Of a stretch of 64,000 nucleotides of DNA, positions 1 to 9,100 are shown piece by piece. The stretch comes from Phycicoccus sonneratiae (GTDB lineage: Bacteria > Actinomycetota > Actinomycetes > Actinomycetales > Dermatophilaceae). The translations under genes were made by a program, and so were the position numbers. The notes under the pieces are model-generated. The model was not told the origin of the DNA. It worked only from the letters and a program-made list of their open reading frames with translations, and did not search any database. Location: positions 1 through 64,000 of the forward strand of contig NZ_JAFDVD010000006.1 in NCBI RefSeq assembly GCF_016887965.1. Direction: 5' to 3'. How positions within the stretch are numbered: the first letter of the stretch is position 1; every line of letters begins with the position of its first letter.

Positions 1-70
1 GCCCGGGGCCCGGGGGCGCCGCCCCCCGGGGGGGGGGGGGCGCCGGCGGGCCCCCGGGCCCCGCCCCGCC
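1..70. other. G/C homopolymer-rich window edge
   Basis: The first 70 bases consist almost only of G and C and include an uninterrupted run of about a dozen G. No reading frame or promoter can be supported here. It may be a real low-complexity spacer downstream of the YrdC-type gene, or a sequencing or assembly artefact. Confidence 0.5.
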
Positions 71-93
71 TCACGTCCGGGGTCGGACGGCCG

Positions 94-714
94 TCAGCGG
101 ATCGGCCAGGGCCCGGCCCCCTGCCGCACCACCTCGCCCGCCGGGTCGGTCGTGTAGTCGACGACCGTCGTGGGCTCGGTGCCGCACTCGCCGGAGTCGA
201 TGACGACGTCGACGACGTGGTCGAGCTCCTCCTTGACCTGCCAGCCGTCGGTCATCGGCTCGCTCTCGCCCGGGAGGATGAGGGTCGAGGAGAGCAGCGG
301 CTCCCCCAGCTCGGCGAGGAGGGTCCGGACGACCGGGTGCTCGGGGATGCGGACGCCGACGGTGCGCTTCTTCGCGTGGAGCAGCCGGCGCGGCACCTCG
401 TGGGTCGCCGGGAGGATGAACGTGTACGGCCCCGGGGTGGCAGCGCGTACCGCCCGGAAGACGTGGTTGTCGACGTGGACGAGCTGCCCCAGCTGGGCGA
501 AGTCGCGGCAGACGAGGGTGTAGTGGTGGCGGTCGTCGAGCCGGCGGATGGTGCGGATACGGTCCTTGGCCTGCTGGTCGCCCATGAGCGCCCCGAGCGC
601 GTACCCCGAGTCGGTGGGGTACGCGACGAGCCCGCCCTCGCGCAGCACCTCGACGGTCTGGTGGATCGCGCGCGGCTGGGGGTCCACCGGGTGCACGTCG
701 AGGTAGCGGGCCAT
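94..714 (-). CDS. YrdC/YciO/Sua5-family protein (threonylcarbamoyl-AMP synthase-like)
   Basis: The 206-residue protein is a single YrdC-type domain. Family members bind ATP, L-threonine and bicarbonate, or double-stranded RNA; true Sua5/TsaC makes threonylcarbamoyl-AMP for the t6A modification of tRNA. The N-terminal stretch GGLVAYPTDSGYALG, the IRTIRRLDDRH motif and the central GPYTFILPAT motif are family hallmarks. TDSGYALG, where TsaC proteins usually have TDTVYGLG, and the short length without a Sua5 C-terminal domain point to the YciO branch, whose role is less certain. The ATG at 714 is preceded by TAGGGT six bases upstream, so a leaderless start fits. Confidence 0.85.
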   Translation of the reverse strand: MARYLDVHPVDPQPRAIHQTVEVLREGGLVAYPTDSGYALGALMGDQQAKDRIRTIRRLDDRHHYTLVCRDFAQLGQLVHVDNHVFRAVRAATPGPYTFILPATHEVPRRLLHAKKRTVGVRIPEHPVVRTLLAELGEPLLSSTLILPGESEPMTDGWQVKEELDHVVDVVIDSGECGTEPTTVVDYTTDPAGEVVRQGAGPWPIR

Positions 715-720
715 GGGGTC

Positions 721-726
721 ACCCTA
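721..726 (-). promoter_or_regulatory. -10 element, leaderless promoter of the YrdC/YciO gene
   Basis: TAGGGT on the minus strand lies six bases before the ATG at 714, which puts the expected transcription start on the start codon. No ribosome binding site is present in the gap. Confidence 0.5.
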
Positions 727-742
727 GGCCCGTCGAGCGGCG

Positions 743-1594
743 TCAGGACGAGCGCAGACCCCGGTCCCACAGCTCCTTGGTCTGGACGAGCCAGAACGCG
801 GCGAAGAGGAGGATGAGCACGACCTCGACCGCGAGCACCAGGTGGTCCCACGGCGAGAGGAGGTTCGCCGCGACCGTCGCCGCGAGGGTCACGAGCATCG
901 CCGTGGAGATCATCCGGTAGGTGCGGACGTAGCGCGAGGCCCCGCTGCCCGCGCTGCCCTGCGTCATGGCGCGGCCGACGTCGCGGCCGTTGAGCCACAC
1001 GGCGACGACGATCGCGAGGAACATCGGGATCGCCGACACGTCGTGGCCGTGCGCGACGAAGGAGTCGCGGGCCACGTAGAACCACACCGCTCCCCCGCCC
1101 ATCACCGCGAACGCGACGCCGAGGCCCAGCAGGTCACCGCGCCGGAGGCCGTCCGGCCCGGCCGCACGGCGCGCCGACACCACCCCGACGGCGAGGGCCA
1201 CCGCCCCGAGGACGAAGAGCGACTGCATGTTGTTCGTCACCGCCGGGACGACGTCGGACGGCTGGATCGGCACCGAGGAGCAGGTGCCGGGGTCGCTCGT
1301 CGGGATGAAGGCGACGCCCGGTGCGAGCATCCCCGCGAAGTTCAGCGCGACGTCCTCGCCCGGGGTGTTGCCCTTGAGCGCGACGAGGCAGACGCCCATC
1401 GTCACGAGCACCCCGACGAAGACGGCCCGGGCCGGCGTGTGCCAGTAGGCGCTGATCGAGGTCTGGAGGCAGTCGAAGCCGGTGGCACCGAACTCGACGA
1501 GCACCGCCGTGAACAGCAGGAGGACGAGGCCCGCCAGGGCCAGCCGGAGGTAGCCGTAGGTGCGCACGGCGGCGAGGGCGGGGTCCGGCTGCAT
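743..1594 (-). CDS. multi-pass membrane protein of unknown function
   Basis: I do not recognise the family. The 283-residue product has about seven to eight hydrophobic segments, beginning with LALAGLVLLLFTAVLV and ending with VLILLFAAFWLV, separated by short loops. A loop after the third segment holds two cysteines (FDCLQTS upstream and PGTCSSV) that could face outside. The reading frame is open to 1645, but the ATG at 1594 has an AGAGGAG ribosome binding site about six bases upstream, while the upstream ATG does not. It sits between the YciO-type gene and the OsmC gene on the same strand, with 28- and 67-base gaps. Function unknown. Confidence 0.75.
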   Translation of the reverse strand: MQPDPALAAVRTYGYLRLALAGLVLLLFTAVLVEFGATGFDCLQTSISAYWHTPARAVFVGVLVTMGVCLVALKGNTPGEDVALNFAGMLAPGVAFIPTSDPGTCSSVPIQPSDVVPAVTNNMQSLFVLGAVALAVGVVSARRAAGPDGLRRGDLLGLGVAFAVMGGGAVWFYVARDSFVAHGHDVSAIPMFLAIVVAVWLNGRDVGRAMTQGSAGSGASRYVRTYRMISTAMLVTLAATVAANLLSPWDHLVLAVEVVLILLFAAFWLVQTKELWDRGLRSS

Positions 1595-1661
1595 GGCTGC
1601 TCCTCTGGTCGGCGGGACCGTCACCGGTGAAGGAGGCGCCGGCACCTGCGGCGATACCTGC

Positions 1662-2123
1662 TCAGGCCTCCCGGTAGGTGACCGCCGCGCCGCGCTGGAC
1701 GGTGCGCGAGACGGTGCACAGCCGGTCGCCGCTCTGCGCGATCGCCTTCGGCAGGCGTCCCCGGGCCCGGTCGCCGTCCTCCCCGTCGGGGAAGCGGACG
1801 CGGAAGGTGATCTCGATCCCCTCCATGAAGTTTCCGCCGTCGTCCCGCGCCTTCTCGCCCTCGGAGTCGACGTCGAAGGACACCGGCTCGGCGATGCGGC
1901 TCGTGATGAAGTCGACGTCGGTGGCGCTGCACGCGGCCATCGCGGTGAGGAAGAGCTCGACCGGCGTGAAGTCCTCGGTGTCCCCTCCCCCGCCGACGCG
2001 CAGCGTGCCGCCCCGGGTGTTGCCCACCTCGTAGACGCCCTTCTCGAGGCGGGTCATCGTCACGCTGCGGTGACCGAGGCCGGTGCCTCCGGTCTCGGGC
2101 GGGGTGCTGGGGTCGCTCGTCAC
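1662..2123 (-). CDS. OsmC family protein
   Basis: The product of about 153 residues belongs to the OsmC/Ohr fold, whose members are small dimeric thiol peroxidases that remove organic hydroperoxides; some have other or unknown roles. Two conserved cysteines are visible, one in AACSATDVDF and one in DRLCTVSRT, matching the redox pair of the family. The preceding segment FTPVELFLTAMAAC is the typical central helix. An in-frame ATG lies at 2132, but the GTG at 2123 has CAGGAT seven bases upstream, matching the leaderless spacing seen elsewhere here, so I prefer it weakly. The gene diverges from the histidine phosphatase gene with very short spacing. Confidence 0.8.
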   Translation of the reverse strand: MTSDPSTPPETGGTGLGHRSVTMTRLEKGVYEVGNTRGGTLRVGGGGDTEDFTPVELFLTAMAACSATDVDFITSRIAEPVSFDVDSEGEKARDDGGNFMEGIEITFRVRFPDGEDGDRARGRLPKAIAQSGDRLCTVSRTVQRGAAVTYREA

Positions 2124-2152
2124 GGGGCACATCCTGTCACCGCCCTGCGAGG

Positions 2153-2758
2153 ATGGCCGCCATGCCCGGCCGCCTCGTCCTCGTGCGCCACGGCGAGACC
2201 GAGTGGTCCGCCACCGGTCGCCACACCGGCCGCACCGACGTCCCGCTCACCGAACGCGGTGAGGCGCAGGCCCGGTCGCTGCGGCCCGCCCTCGAGTCGA
2301 TGGCCGTCGCCCGGGTCCTCTGCTCCCCGCTGGCGCGTGCCCGGCGCACCGCCGAGCTCGCGGGGCTCTCGCCGGAGACCGACGAGGATCTGCTCGAGTG
2401 GGACTACGGCGGCTATGAGGGCCTGACCACCCCGCAGATCCGCAAGCAGCTCGCCGACCCGGACTGGACGGTGTTCCGCGACGGCGTCGTGCCGGGCGAC
2501 ACCCCGGGCGAGACGGTCGAGGAGGTCTCGGCCCGGGCCTCCCGGGTGCTGGCCCGCGTGGAGGGCTCGCTCGCCGACGGTGACGTCGTCCTCGTCGCGC
2601 ACGGCCACCTGCTCCGGGTCCTCGCCGCGACCCGGCTGCGCCAGGAGCCCCGCTTCGGCGCGCACCTGCTGCTCGAGCCGGCGACCCTCTGCCTCCTCGA
2701 CGAGGAGCACGGGGTGCCGGCGGTGCGCGGCTGGAACATCGAGCCGCCCCGCGGCTGA
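2153..2758 (+). CDS. histidine phosphatase (phosphoglycerate mutase-like) family protein
   Basis: The protein of about 200 residues carries the RHGETEWS motif near the N terminus, whose histidine is phosphorylated during catalysis, followed by GRTDVPLTERGEAQA, an arginine in CSPLARARRTAE, and the second histidine in VLVAHGHLLRVL. These are the four catalytic-pocket elements of the branch that includes cofactor-dependent phosphoglycerate mutase, acid phosphatases and RNase H-linked CobC-like enzymes. The substrate cannot be read from the sequence. The ATG at 2162 (MPGRLVLV) is an equally good start and has GAGGAT seven bases upstream. The gene is monocistronic and convergent with the gene at 2777. 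Confidence 0.85.
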   Translation: MAAMPGRLVLVRHGETEWSATGRHTGRTDVPLTERGEAQARSLRPALESMAVARVLCSPLARARRTAELAGLSPETDEDLLEWDYGGYEGLTTPQIRKQLADPDWTVFRDGVVPGDTPGETVEEVSARASRVLARVEGSLADGDVVLVAHGHLLRVLAATRLRQEPRFGAHLLLEPATLCLLDEEHGVPAVRGWNIEPPRG

Positions 2759-2768
2759 GGGCCGCGGG
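2748..2768 (+). terminator. hairpin over the histidine phosphatase stop codon
   Basis: An 8-bp inverted repeat (2748-2755 with 2761-2768) with a 5-base loop spans the stop codon of the phosphatase gene and lies between two convergent genes. There is no U tract, as is usual in high-G+C genomes, so this is a candidate only. Confidence 0.4.
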
Positions 2769-2776
2769 TCCGCAGA

Positions 2777-3442
2777 TCAGACCTCCTGCATCCGACCGCG
2801 CACCCAGGCCACCGTCTGGACCGCCGCTACCGTCAGCAGGGCGAGGCTCGCCACGGTGCTGATGACGCCACCGACGTCGACACCATCGGCCAGCAGTCCC
2901 ACCACGTAGGCACCGACGAGCACCGGGCTCAGCACCAACCCCGCCATCGCCCGGACCAACCAGAAGATGCCCATGCCGTTGGAGTACCCCGCGATGCGCC
3001 CGTGGCTCTCGAACCAGCTGAGGCCGGGAGAGCTCCAGAGGATGGCGTTCGCCGGCGTCAGGAGATCGCCCAGGTGTTGACCGTGCTGCTCCGGGAAGGT
3101 CATCTTGAAGAGCTCTGCGTGAGCTTCGCCGTACAGGTCGATCGTGGCGACGGTGGTCGCGGTCTCGACGGCGAGATAGGCGAGGATGACCGGGACGAGG
3201 TAACGCACCGTCGTCAGCTCACTGAGCGTGACGCCGAGGACGGTCACCTGACCGACGTCGTCCACGAGGAGCAGGCTGCCGACCGCAACGACGACGAGGC
3301 CGAGGAAGAGGCGCCTGCCGAAGGCGGACTCTGCGCGCTGCCAGTTCTCCCGCAGGTCGCTGAGGTACGCCACGCGGTCCTCGTGCGTCGCGGTGGCGAA
3401 GCCTCGTCGGATCTTGGAAACCGAGACATGCTCGGTCGTCAT
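2777..3442 (-). CDS. membrane protein of unknown function, coupled to the carboxylate-amine ligase gene
   Basis: I do not recognise this 221-residue protein. It has a charged N terminus (SKIRRGFATATHEDRVAYLSD), two hydrophobic segments around residues 45-65 and 80-100, a soluble stretch of about 50 residues, and two more hydrophobic segments before a C-terminal WVRGRMQEV. Its ATG overlaps the TGA of the upstream ligase gene as ATGA (3439-3442), so the two are probably translationally coupled. Base composition is visibly lower in G+C than the flanking genes, about two-thirds G+C on lines I counted, which may mean later acquisition. The reading frame stays open upstream to 4357, but that extension lies inside the ligase gene in another frame. 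Confidence 0.7.
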   Translation of the reverse strand: MTTEHVSVSKIRRGFATATHEDRVAYLSDLRENWQRAESAFGRRLFLGLVVVAVGSLLLVDDVGQVTVLGVTLSELTTVRYLVPVILAYLAVETATTVATIDLYGEAHAELFKMTFPEQHGQHLGDLLTPANAILWSSPGLSWFESHGRIAGYSNGMGIFWLVRAMAGLVLSPVLVGAYVVGLLADGVDVGGVISTVASLALLTVAAVQTVAWVRGRMQEV

Positions 3443-4920
3443 GGCACCGGCCAGGTGTGCACCGGCTCGTTGCCCGACATGTGGTGGGCGTAGCGCTCGA
3501 CCATGAGGCGCAGGGCCTCGCGCCGGTCGTGCCCCTCGGCCTCGAAGTGCGCGACGGTGCGGGTCTGCCACTCCGAGCCGTTCAGCCCGGTCGTGGCCCG
3601 CCCCTCGATGATGCCGAGGTAGCGCTCGCGGACGGCGTCGGACACCCCCCAGGCCTTGAGCCCCTCGTGGGCCATCGGCAGGAGGTGGCGCAGCACGAGC
3701 TCGTCGGCCGAGACCTCGCCGAACCCCGGCCAGTAGACACGGGCCTCGATGCCGTCGCGGGCCGCGCGGCGGAAGTTCTCCTCGCACGCGGCGAAGCTCA
3801 TCTTCGTCCAGACCGGGCGGTCGGCGGAGGCGAGCACCCGGATCGCGCCGTAGTAGAACGCGGCGTTGGCGAGGACGTCGGCGATGGTCGGGCCGGCCGG
3901 GAGGACCCGGTTCTCGACGCGCAGGTGCGGCGTGCCGCCGACGATGTCGTAGATCGGCCGGTTCCACCGGTAGACGGTGCCGTTGTGCAGCCTCAGCTCG
4001 GCGAGCTCGGGGGCGATGCCGGCCTCGAGCTTGGCCATCGGGTCCTCGTCGGTGACCTCGGCGAGCAGGGTCGGGAAGTACCGGACGTTCTCCTCGAACA
4101 GGTCGAAGATCGAGGTGATCCACCGCTCGCCGAAGAAGACCCGCGGCCGCACGCCCTGGTTCTTCAGCTCGACGGGACGGGTGTCGGTGGCCTGGGTGAA
4201 CAGCTCGATGCGGGTCTCGGCGTGCAGCCGCTTGCCGAAGAAGTACGGGCTGTTGGCGGCCAGGGCGAGCTGGACCGACGACATCGCCTGCGCGGCGTTC
4301 CAGTGGTTGGCGAACTCGTGCGGGGCGACCTGGAGGTGCAGCTGGACGCTCGTGCACGCCGACTCGGGGGCGATGGAGTCGCAGTACGTGGCGACCCGCT
4401 CGCCCGTCGGGCCCTCGATGTCGAGGTACACGTCCTCGCCGCGGGCCAGGAAGATCGAGTCGTTGAGGGCGGTGTAGCGGTTGTTCCGGCTGATCCAGTC
4501 GCCCTCGTAGTGCTCGGGCATGATCGTCGGGAGGATGCCGATGGCGACGATCGTGGAGCCGACCCGCTTGGCCGCGGCGTCGGCGGCGTTGAGGCTGGCC
4601 CGCAGGTCGACCTCGAGCTCGAGCGCCGAGTCACCCGGCAGCGGCCGCGGCGGCACGTTGAGCTCGATGTTGTAGCGCGCCAGCTCGGTCTGGTAGCCGG
4701 GGTCGGCGATCGCCTCGAGGACCTCGGCGTTGTGGAAGTGCGGCTGCTGGTGGTCGTCGACGAGGTTGAGCTCGATCTCGAGACCGGTCATCGGCTTGTC
4801 GAACTCGAAGGAGCTCGTCGTGAGCATCCGCTCGAAGACGTCGAGGTTCTGGCGCACCTTCTCGCGATAGCGCTGGCGCTGCTCGCGCGTGTAGCTCTGC
4901 GCGTTGACCTCGGCTCCCAT
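3439..4920 (-). CDS. glutamate-cysteine ligase family 2 (carboxylate-amine ligase) protein
   Basis: The product of about 493 residues belongs to the GCS2 family of ATP-dependent carboxylate-amine ligases. The conserved block LTTSSFEFDKPMTGLEIELNL near residue 35 carries the glutamates that bind magnesium, and GGTPHLRVENRVLPAGPT is the substrate-side motif. Family members join glutamate to an amine such as cysteine. Many actinomycetes use mycothiol rather than glutathione, so the true substrate is open. The ATG at 4920 matches the family N terminus (EVNAQSYTREQRQ); ATG at 4938 is an alternative, and neither has a clear ribosome binding site. It diverges from sbcD. Confidence 0.8.
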   Translation of the reverse strand: MGAEVNAQSYTREQRQRYREKVRQNLDVFERMLTTSSFEFDKPMTGLEIELNLVDDHQQPHFHNAEVLEAIADPGYQTELARYNIELNVPPRPLPGDSALELEVDLRASLNAADAAAKRVGSTIVAIGILPTIMPEHYEGDWISRNNRYTALNDSIFLARGEDVYLDIEGPTGERVATYCDSIAPESACTSVQLHLQVAPHEFANHWNAAQAMSSVQLALAANSPYFFGKRLHAETRIELFTQATDTRPVELKNQGVRPRVFFGERWITSIFDLFEENVRYFPTLLAEVTDEDPMAKLEAGIAPELAELRLHNGTVYRWNRPIYDIVGGTPHLRVENRVLPAGPTIADVLANAAFYYGAIRVLASADRPVWTKMSFAACEENFRRAARDGIEARVYWPGFGEVSADELVLRHLLPMAHEGLKAWGVSDAVRERYLGIIEGRATTGLNGSEWQTRTVAHFEAEGHDRREALRLMVERYAHHMSGNEPVHTWPVP

Positions 4921-5001
4921 GACGACAACCAACCACATCGCGGGGTCCACGCGGTAGCGCACGGACGCGTTTCGGTCCCGGGCTCCGTCGGTGCCCTCTC
5001 C

Positions 5002-5007
5002 TAGCGT
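5002..5007 (+). promoter_or_regulatory. -10 element, leaderless promoter of sbcDC
   Basis: TAGCGT is followed by seven bases and then the GTG start codon of sbcD. No ribosome binding site lies between them, so a leaderless transcript is likely. Confidence 0.55.
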
Positions 5008-5014
5008 TGTCCCC

Positions 5015-6190
5015 GTGCGGCTGCTCCACACCTCCGACTGGCACCTGGGACGCGCGTTCCACGGTGTCGGGCTGCTCGGTGCCCAAGCGGCCCACCTCGA
5101 CCACCTCGTCGAGGTCGTGCGCTCCGAGCGGGTCGACGCCGTCCTCGTCAGCGGCGACGTCTACGACCGGGCGCTGCCCGCCCCCGACACCGTCGCCCTG
5201 CTCTCCCAGACCCTCGAGCGGCTCGTCGACGCCGGCGCGCAGGTCGTCGTCTCCAGCGGCAACCACGACTCCGCCACCCGGCTCGGCTTCGCCTCCGGCC
5301 TGCTCGAGCGCTCCGGGGTCCACCTGCGCACGTCCGTCGCCGACGTCGGGCGGCCGGTGCTCGTCGGCGACGTCGCCGTGCACCCCCTCCCCTACCTCGA
5401 GCCGGCCCTCGTCGCCGACGCCCTCGGCGCCGTCGAGCGCACCCACGCCTCGGTCCTGCGCGCCGCGATGGAGCGGGTGCGTGCCGACGCCGCGGCCCGG
5501 GGCGGGCGCACCGTCGTCATGGCCCACGCCTTCGTGTCCGGCGGGGTCACGAGCGACTCCGAGCGCGACATCTCCGTCGGCGGGGTCTCGGCGGTGCCCG
5601 TCGAGGTGTTCGCGGGGGTCGACTACACGGCCCTCGGGCACCTGCACGGCCGGCAGGTCGTCGCCGACGGGGTGCGCTACAGCGGGTCCCCGGTCGCGAT
5701 GTCGTTCAGCGAGGCCAGGCACCGCAAGGGTGGGCTGCTCGTCGACCTCGGGGGTGCCGAGGTCGTCGTCGAGGAGGTCGACGCGCCGGTGCAGCGGCCG
5801 CTCGCCGTGCTCCGCGGGCCCATCGACGAGCTCCTGGCCGACCCCCGGCACGCCGCCGCCGAGGGCGCGTGGTGCCAGGTGACCCTCACCGACCCCTCGC
5901 GCCCGCTCGGGGCGATGGAGCGGCTGCGCCGGCGCTTCCCGCACACCCTCGAGCTGCGCTTCGAGCCCGAGGGCGTCGCCGTGCCGCTGCGCCCGTACGC
6001 GGCGCGGGTGCGCGCCGAGTCGCCGGTCGACGTCTGCTGCGACTTCCTCGACCACGTCCGGGGCGGCCAGGGCGCCGACGCCGACGAGCGCGGGCTGCTC
6101 GTCGAGGCGGTCGAGGCCTCCCGGGTGGCCCGCGGGCTGACCGACGACGAGGGCGTGGCCCGGCCCGCGCGCGGGGCGGGTGCCGCGTGA
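5015..6190 (+). CDS. sbcD: exonuclease SbcCD subunit D (nuclease)
   Basis: The 391-residue protein is the Mre11-type nuclease of the SbcCD complex, which opens DNA hairpins and processes blocked ends. All metallophosphoesterase motifs are present in order: DWHLGR near residue 8, SGDVYDR near 47, SSGNHDSATRLGF near 80, MAHAF near 168 and ALGHLHG near 207. A C-terminal domain follows for contact with SbcC. GTG at 5015 is chosen because the domain starts at once (VRLLHTSDWH) and a TANNNT box sits seven bases upstream. The stop overlaps the sbcC start as GTGA, so the two subunits are coupled. Confidence 0.95.
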   Translation: MRLLHTSDWHLGRAFHGVGLLGAQAAHLDHLVEVVRSERVDAVLVSGDVYDRALPAPDTVALLSQTLERLVDAGAQVVVSSGNHDSATRLGFASGLLERSGVHLRTSVADVGRPVLVGDVAVHPLPYLEPALVADALGAVERTHASVLRAAMERVRADAAARGGRTVVMAHAFVSGGVTSDSERDISVGGVSAVPVEVFAGVDYTALGHLHGRQVVADGVRYSGSPVAMSFSEARHRKGGLLVDLGGAEVVVEEVDAPVQRPLAVLRGPIDELLADPRHAAAEGAWCQVTLTDPSRPLGAMERLRRRFPHTLELRFEPEGVAVPLRPYAARVRAESPVDVCCDFLDHVRGGQGADADERGLLVEAVEASRVARGLTDDEGVARPARGAGAA

Positions 6191-9100
6191 GGATCCACCG
6201 GCTCGAGGTCGAGGCCTTCGGCCCGTTCGCCGGCCGCGTCGTCCTCGACGTCGACGAGGTCTCGGCCGCCGGGCTCTTCCTCGTCCACGGGCCCACCGGC
6301 TCGGGCAAGACCAGCCTCCTCGACGCCGTGTGCTTCGCGCTGTACGCCGACGTGCCCGGGGCCCGGCGCAAGCAGGCCCTCCGCAGCGACCACGCCGCCC
6401 CGGACGCCGTCCCCCAGGTGGTCCTCGAGGTCACGGTCGCCGGGCGGCGGCTGCGCATCACCCGCTCCCCCGAGTGGCACCGGCCGAAGAAGCGCGGCGA
6501 CGGCACCACCCGGGTCCAGCCGGCCGTCGTCCTCGAGGAGCGCCTCGGTGGAGCATGGACGGCCCTCAGCACGCGGCACGACGAGGTCGCCGACGTCGTC
6601 CTCGACGTCCTCGGGATGGGCCTGAAGCAGTTCGCCTCCGTCGTCATGCTCCCGCAGGGCGACTTCGCCGCCTTCCTGCGGGCCACTCCCGAGGAGCGGC
6701 GCGAGATCCTCGAGCGGCTCTTCGACATCGGCGTCTACTCCGACGTCGAGCAGTGGCTCGCCGACGCCCGCCGCGACGGCGCCGCCGGCCTCGACGACGC
6801 CCTGCTCGCGCTGCGGGCCGACCTCGTCCGGCTCGACGACGTCCTCGGAGCGCTGCGACCCGACGGGGCGGACGACCCCGACGGCGCGACCCTCGCCGGG
6901 ACCGCCCTCGACGCCCTGCCCGCGCGGCTGGCCGAGGTCGCCGACGGCCTCACCGACCGGGTCACCGCCTCGCTCGCCGCCCTCGACGCCGCAGAGTCCC
7001 TCGAGGCGCTGGCCACCCAGCGCCTCGCCGGGGCGCAGGAGGTCCTCGGCCACCGCCGCCGGGGCGAGCAGGCGCGGGCCCGGCTCGCCGCGCTCGACGC
7101 CGCCGCCGACGAGCACGCCGAGCGGGTGCGCACCCTCGACGCCGCCGACCGGGCCGCCGGCGTGCGGGGTCACCTCACGGCGCTCGACCGGCTGCGGGCC
7201 GAGGCCGACGCCCGCACGGCCGACCTCGACGCGCAGCACGACGCCGTCGCCGCCCTCGGGGTCGACCTCGCCGGGACGGACGCCGGCGACGCCGCCGAGC
7301 GGGCCCGCTCCCTCGACGACGTCGTCGCGGCCCTGGCCCGCGACACCGGCACCGCGCGCGAGCTCGCGACGGGCCTGGCGGAGGGCACCCGCCGGCGGGA
7401 CGGGCTGGTGGCCCGGGACGCTGCGCTCGCCGACGAGGTCCCGGTCCTGCGCGCGGCGGTCGAGGCCGCGGAGGCCACGGTCACCCGGCTCTCGGGTGAC
7501 GGGGCCAGGGTCGCGCCCCTCGCCGCCGCCGTCGAGGAGCAGGAGGCCCGGCTCGCCCTCCACGACGGTGTCGACGCCGACCGCCGGCGCGTCGAGGCGC
7601 TCCAGCCCACCCTGGCCGAGGCCCGCACCGCGGTGTCGGAGGCCCTCGCCGCCCTCATCGCGCTCCAGCAGCGCCGGCTCGACGAGATGGCCGCCGAGCT
7701 CGCCACGGGTCTCGCCGACGGCGCGCCCTGCCCGGTGTGCGGATCGGCCGAGCACCCGGCCCCGGCCGTCGCCGTCGACCCGGTCACCCCCGAGCAGCTC
7801 GCCGTCGCCGAGCAGGCCGTCGCCGGGGCGCGCGCGGCGTCGGCCGCCGTCGAGGGCGAGGTCACCGCGCTCGAGGCGGCCGTGGGCACCCGTCTCGACG
7901 TCCTCGGCGGGGCGACCCGCGCCGACGTCGAGACCGCCCTCGAGCAGGCCCGGGCCGAGCACGCCGACGCGGTCACCGCCGCCGCCTCGCTCGCCACCGG
8001 GACGGCGGAGCTGCGGGTGCGGCGGTCGGCCCTCGAGCGGCTCACCGCCGAGCAGGACCGGCTCGCGGCCACGCTCGAGGCCCTCGACGAGCGCCTGGCC
8101 GAGGTCGCCACCGAAGCCGAGGCCACCACCGTCCGGCTCGCCGACGACCTCGCCCAGCACGCCGGCTGCCCCTGCGGCGGAGGCGCCGACACCCGCCGGC
8201 ACGCCCGCGTGGTCACCGCGCTCACCGAACTCGCGACGGCCTCGGCGTCGGTGTCCGACGCCCGGGCCCGGCTCGACGCCGCGTCCGAGGACCTCGCGGC
8301 CGCCCTGTCCGACACCGGGTTCGCCACCGCCCGGGAGGCCGCCGAGGCCCTCCTCGGGGTGGCCGACACCGACCGGCTCCGCGACGCCGTGCTGGGCCAC
8401 GAGCGCGACCGCACCGCCGCCGCGGCCGCGCTCACCGAGCCCGAGGTGCTCGAGGCCCTCGCCGGTGACGCACCCGACGTCGACGCGCTCCGGCTCGCCG
8501 CCGCCGAGGCCCGGCGCACCGTCCTCGCGGCCGGCACCGAGCACGACGCGCTCGGCCGGGCCACCCGGACCCTCGAGCGGCTGCGCCCGGGGCTCGAGGC
8601 CGCCTGTGCCGCCGTCGCCGACCGCGCCGCCCGGCAGGCCCGGGTGCGCGAGCTCGCCGACACCGTCGGCGGCACCGGGGGCGACAACACCCTCCGGATG
8701 CGGCTCACCTCGTTCGTCCTCGCGGCCCGGCTCGAGAAGGTCGCGGCGCTGGCCAACGAGCGGCTCGCGGTGATGGGCGGCGGGCGCTACCTGCTCGAGC
8801 ACAGCGACGACCGGGCGGCCCGGGGCGCCCGGTCCGGGCTGGGGCTGCGGGTCCTCGACCAGTGGACGGGCCGGTCCCGCGACACCGCCTCGCTCTCCGG
8901 GGGCGAGTCGTTCATGGCCTCGCTCGCCCTCGCCCTCGGGCTCGCCGACGCCGTCCGCGAGGAGGCCGGCGGCCTCGACCTCGGCACGCTCTTCATCGAC
9001 GAGGGGTTCGGCAGCCTCGACGACGACAGCCTCGAGCAGGTGCTCACCGTCCTCGACGGCCTGCGCGAGGGCGGGCGCGCGGTCGGCGTCGTCAGCCACG

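Noticed and set aside
170-816. plus-strand frames over the YciO-type gene
   Set aside because: They are antisense shadows with arginine- and serine-rich composition and no start signal.
3443-4357. upstream extension of the 2777-3442 frame
   Set aside because: It overlaps the ligase gene in another frame, and ATG 3442 has the operon-type ATGA overlap.
8166-8186. second zinc hook in SbcC (CPCGGG)
   Set aside because: It lacks the C-X-X-C spacing, and the canonical hook CPVC is present at the coiled-coil apex.
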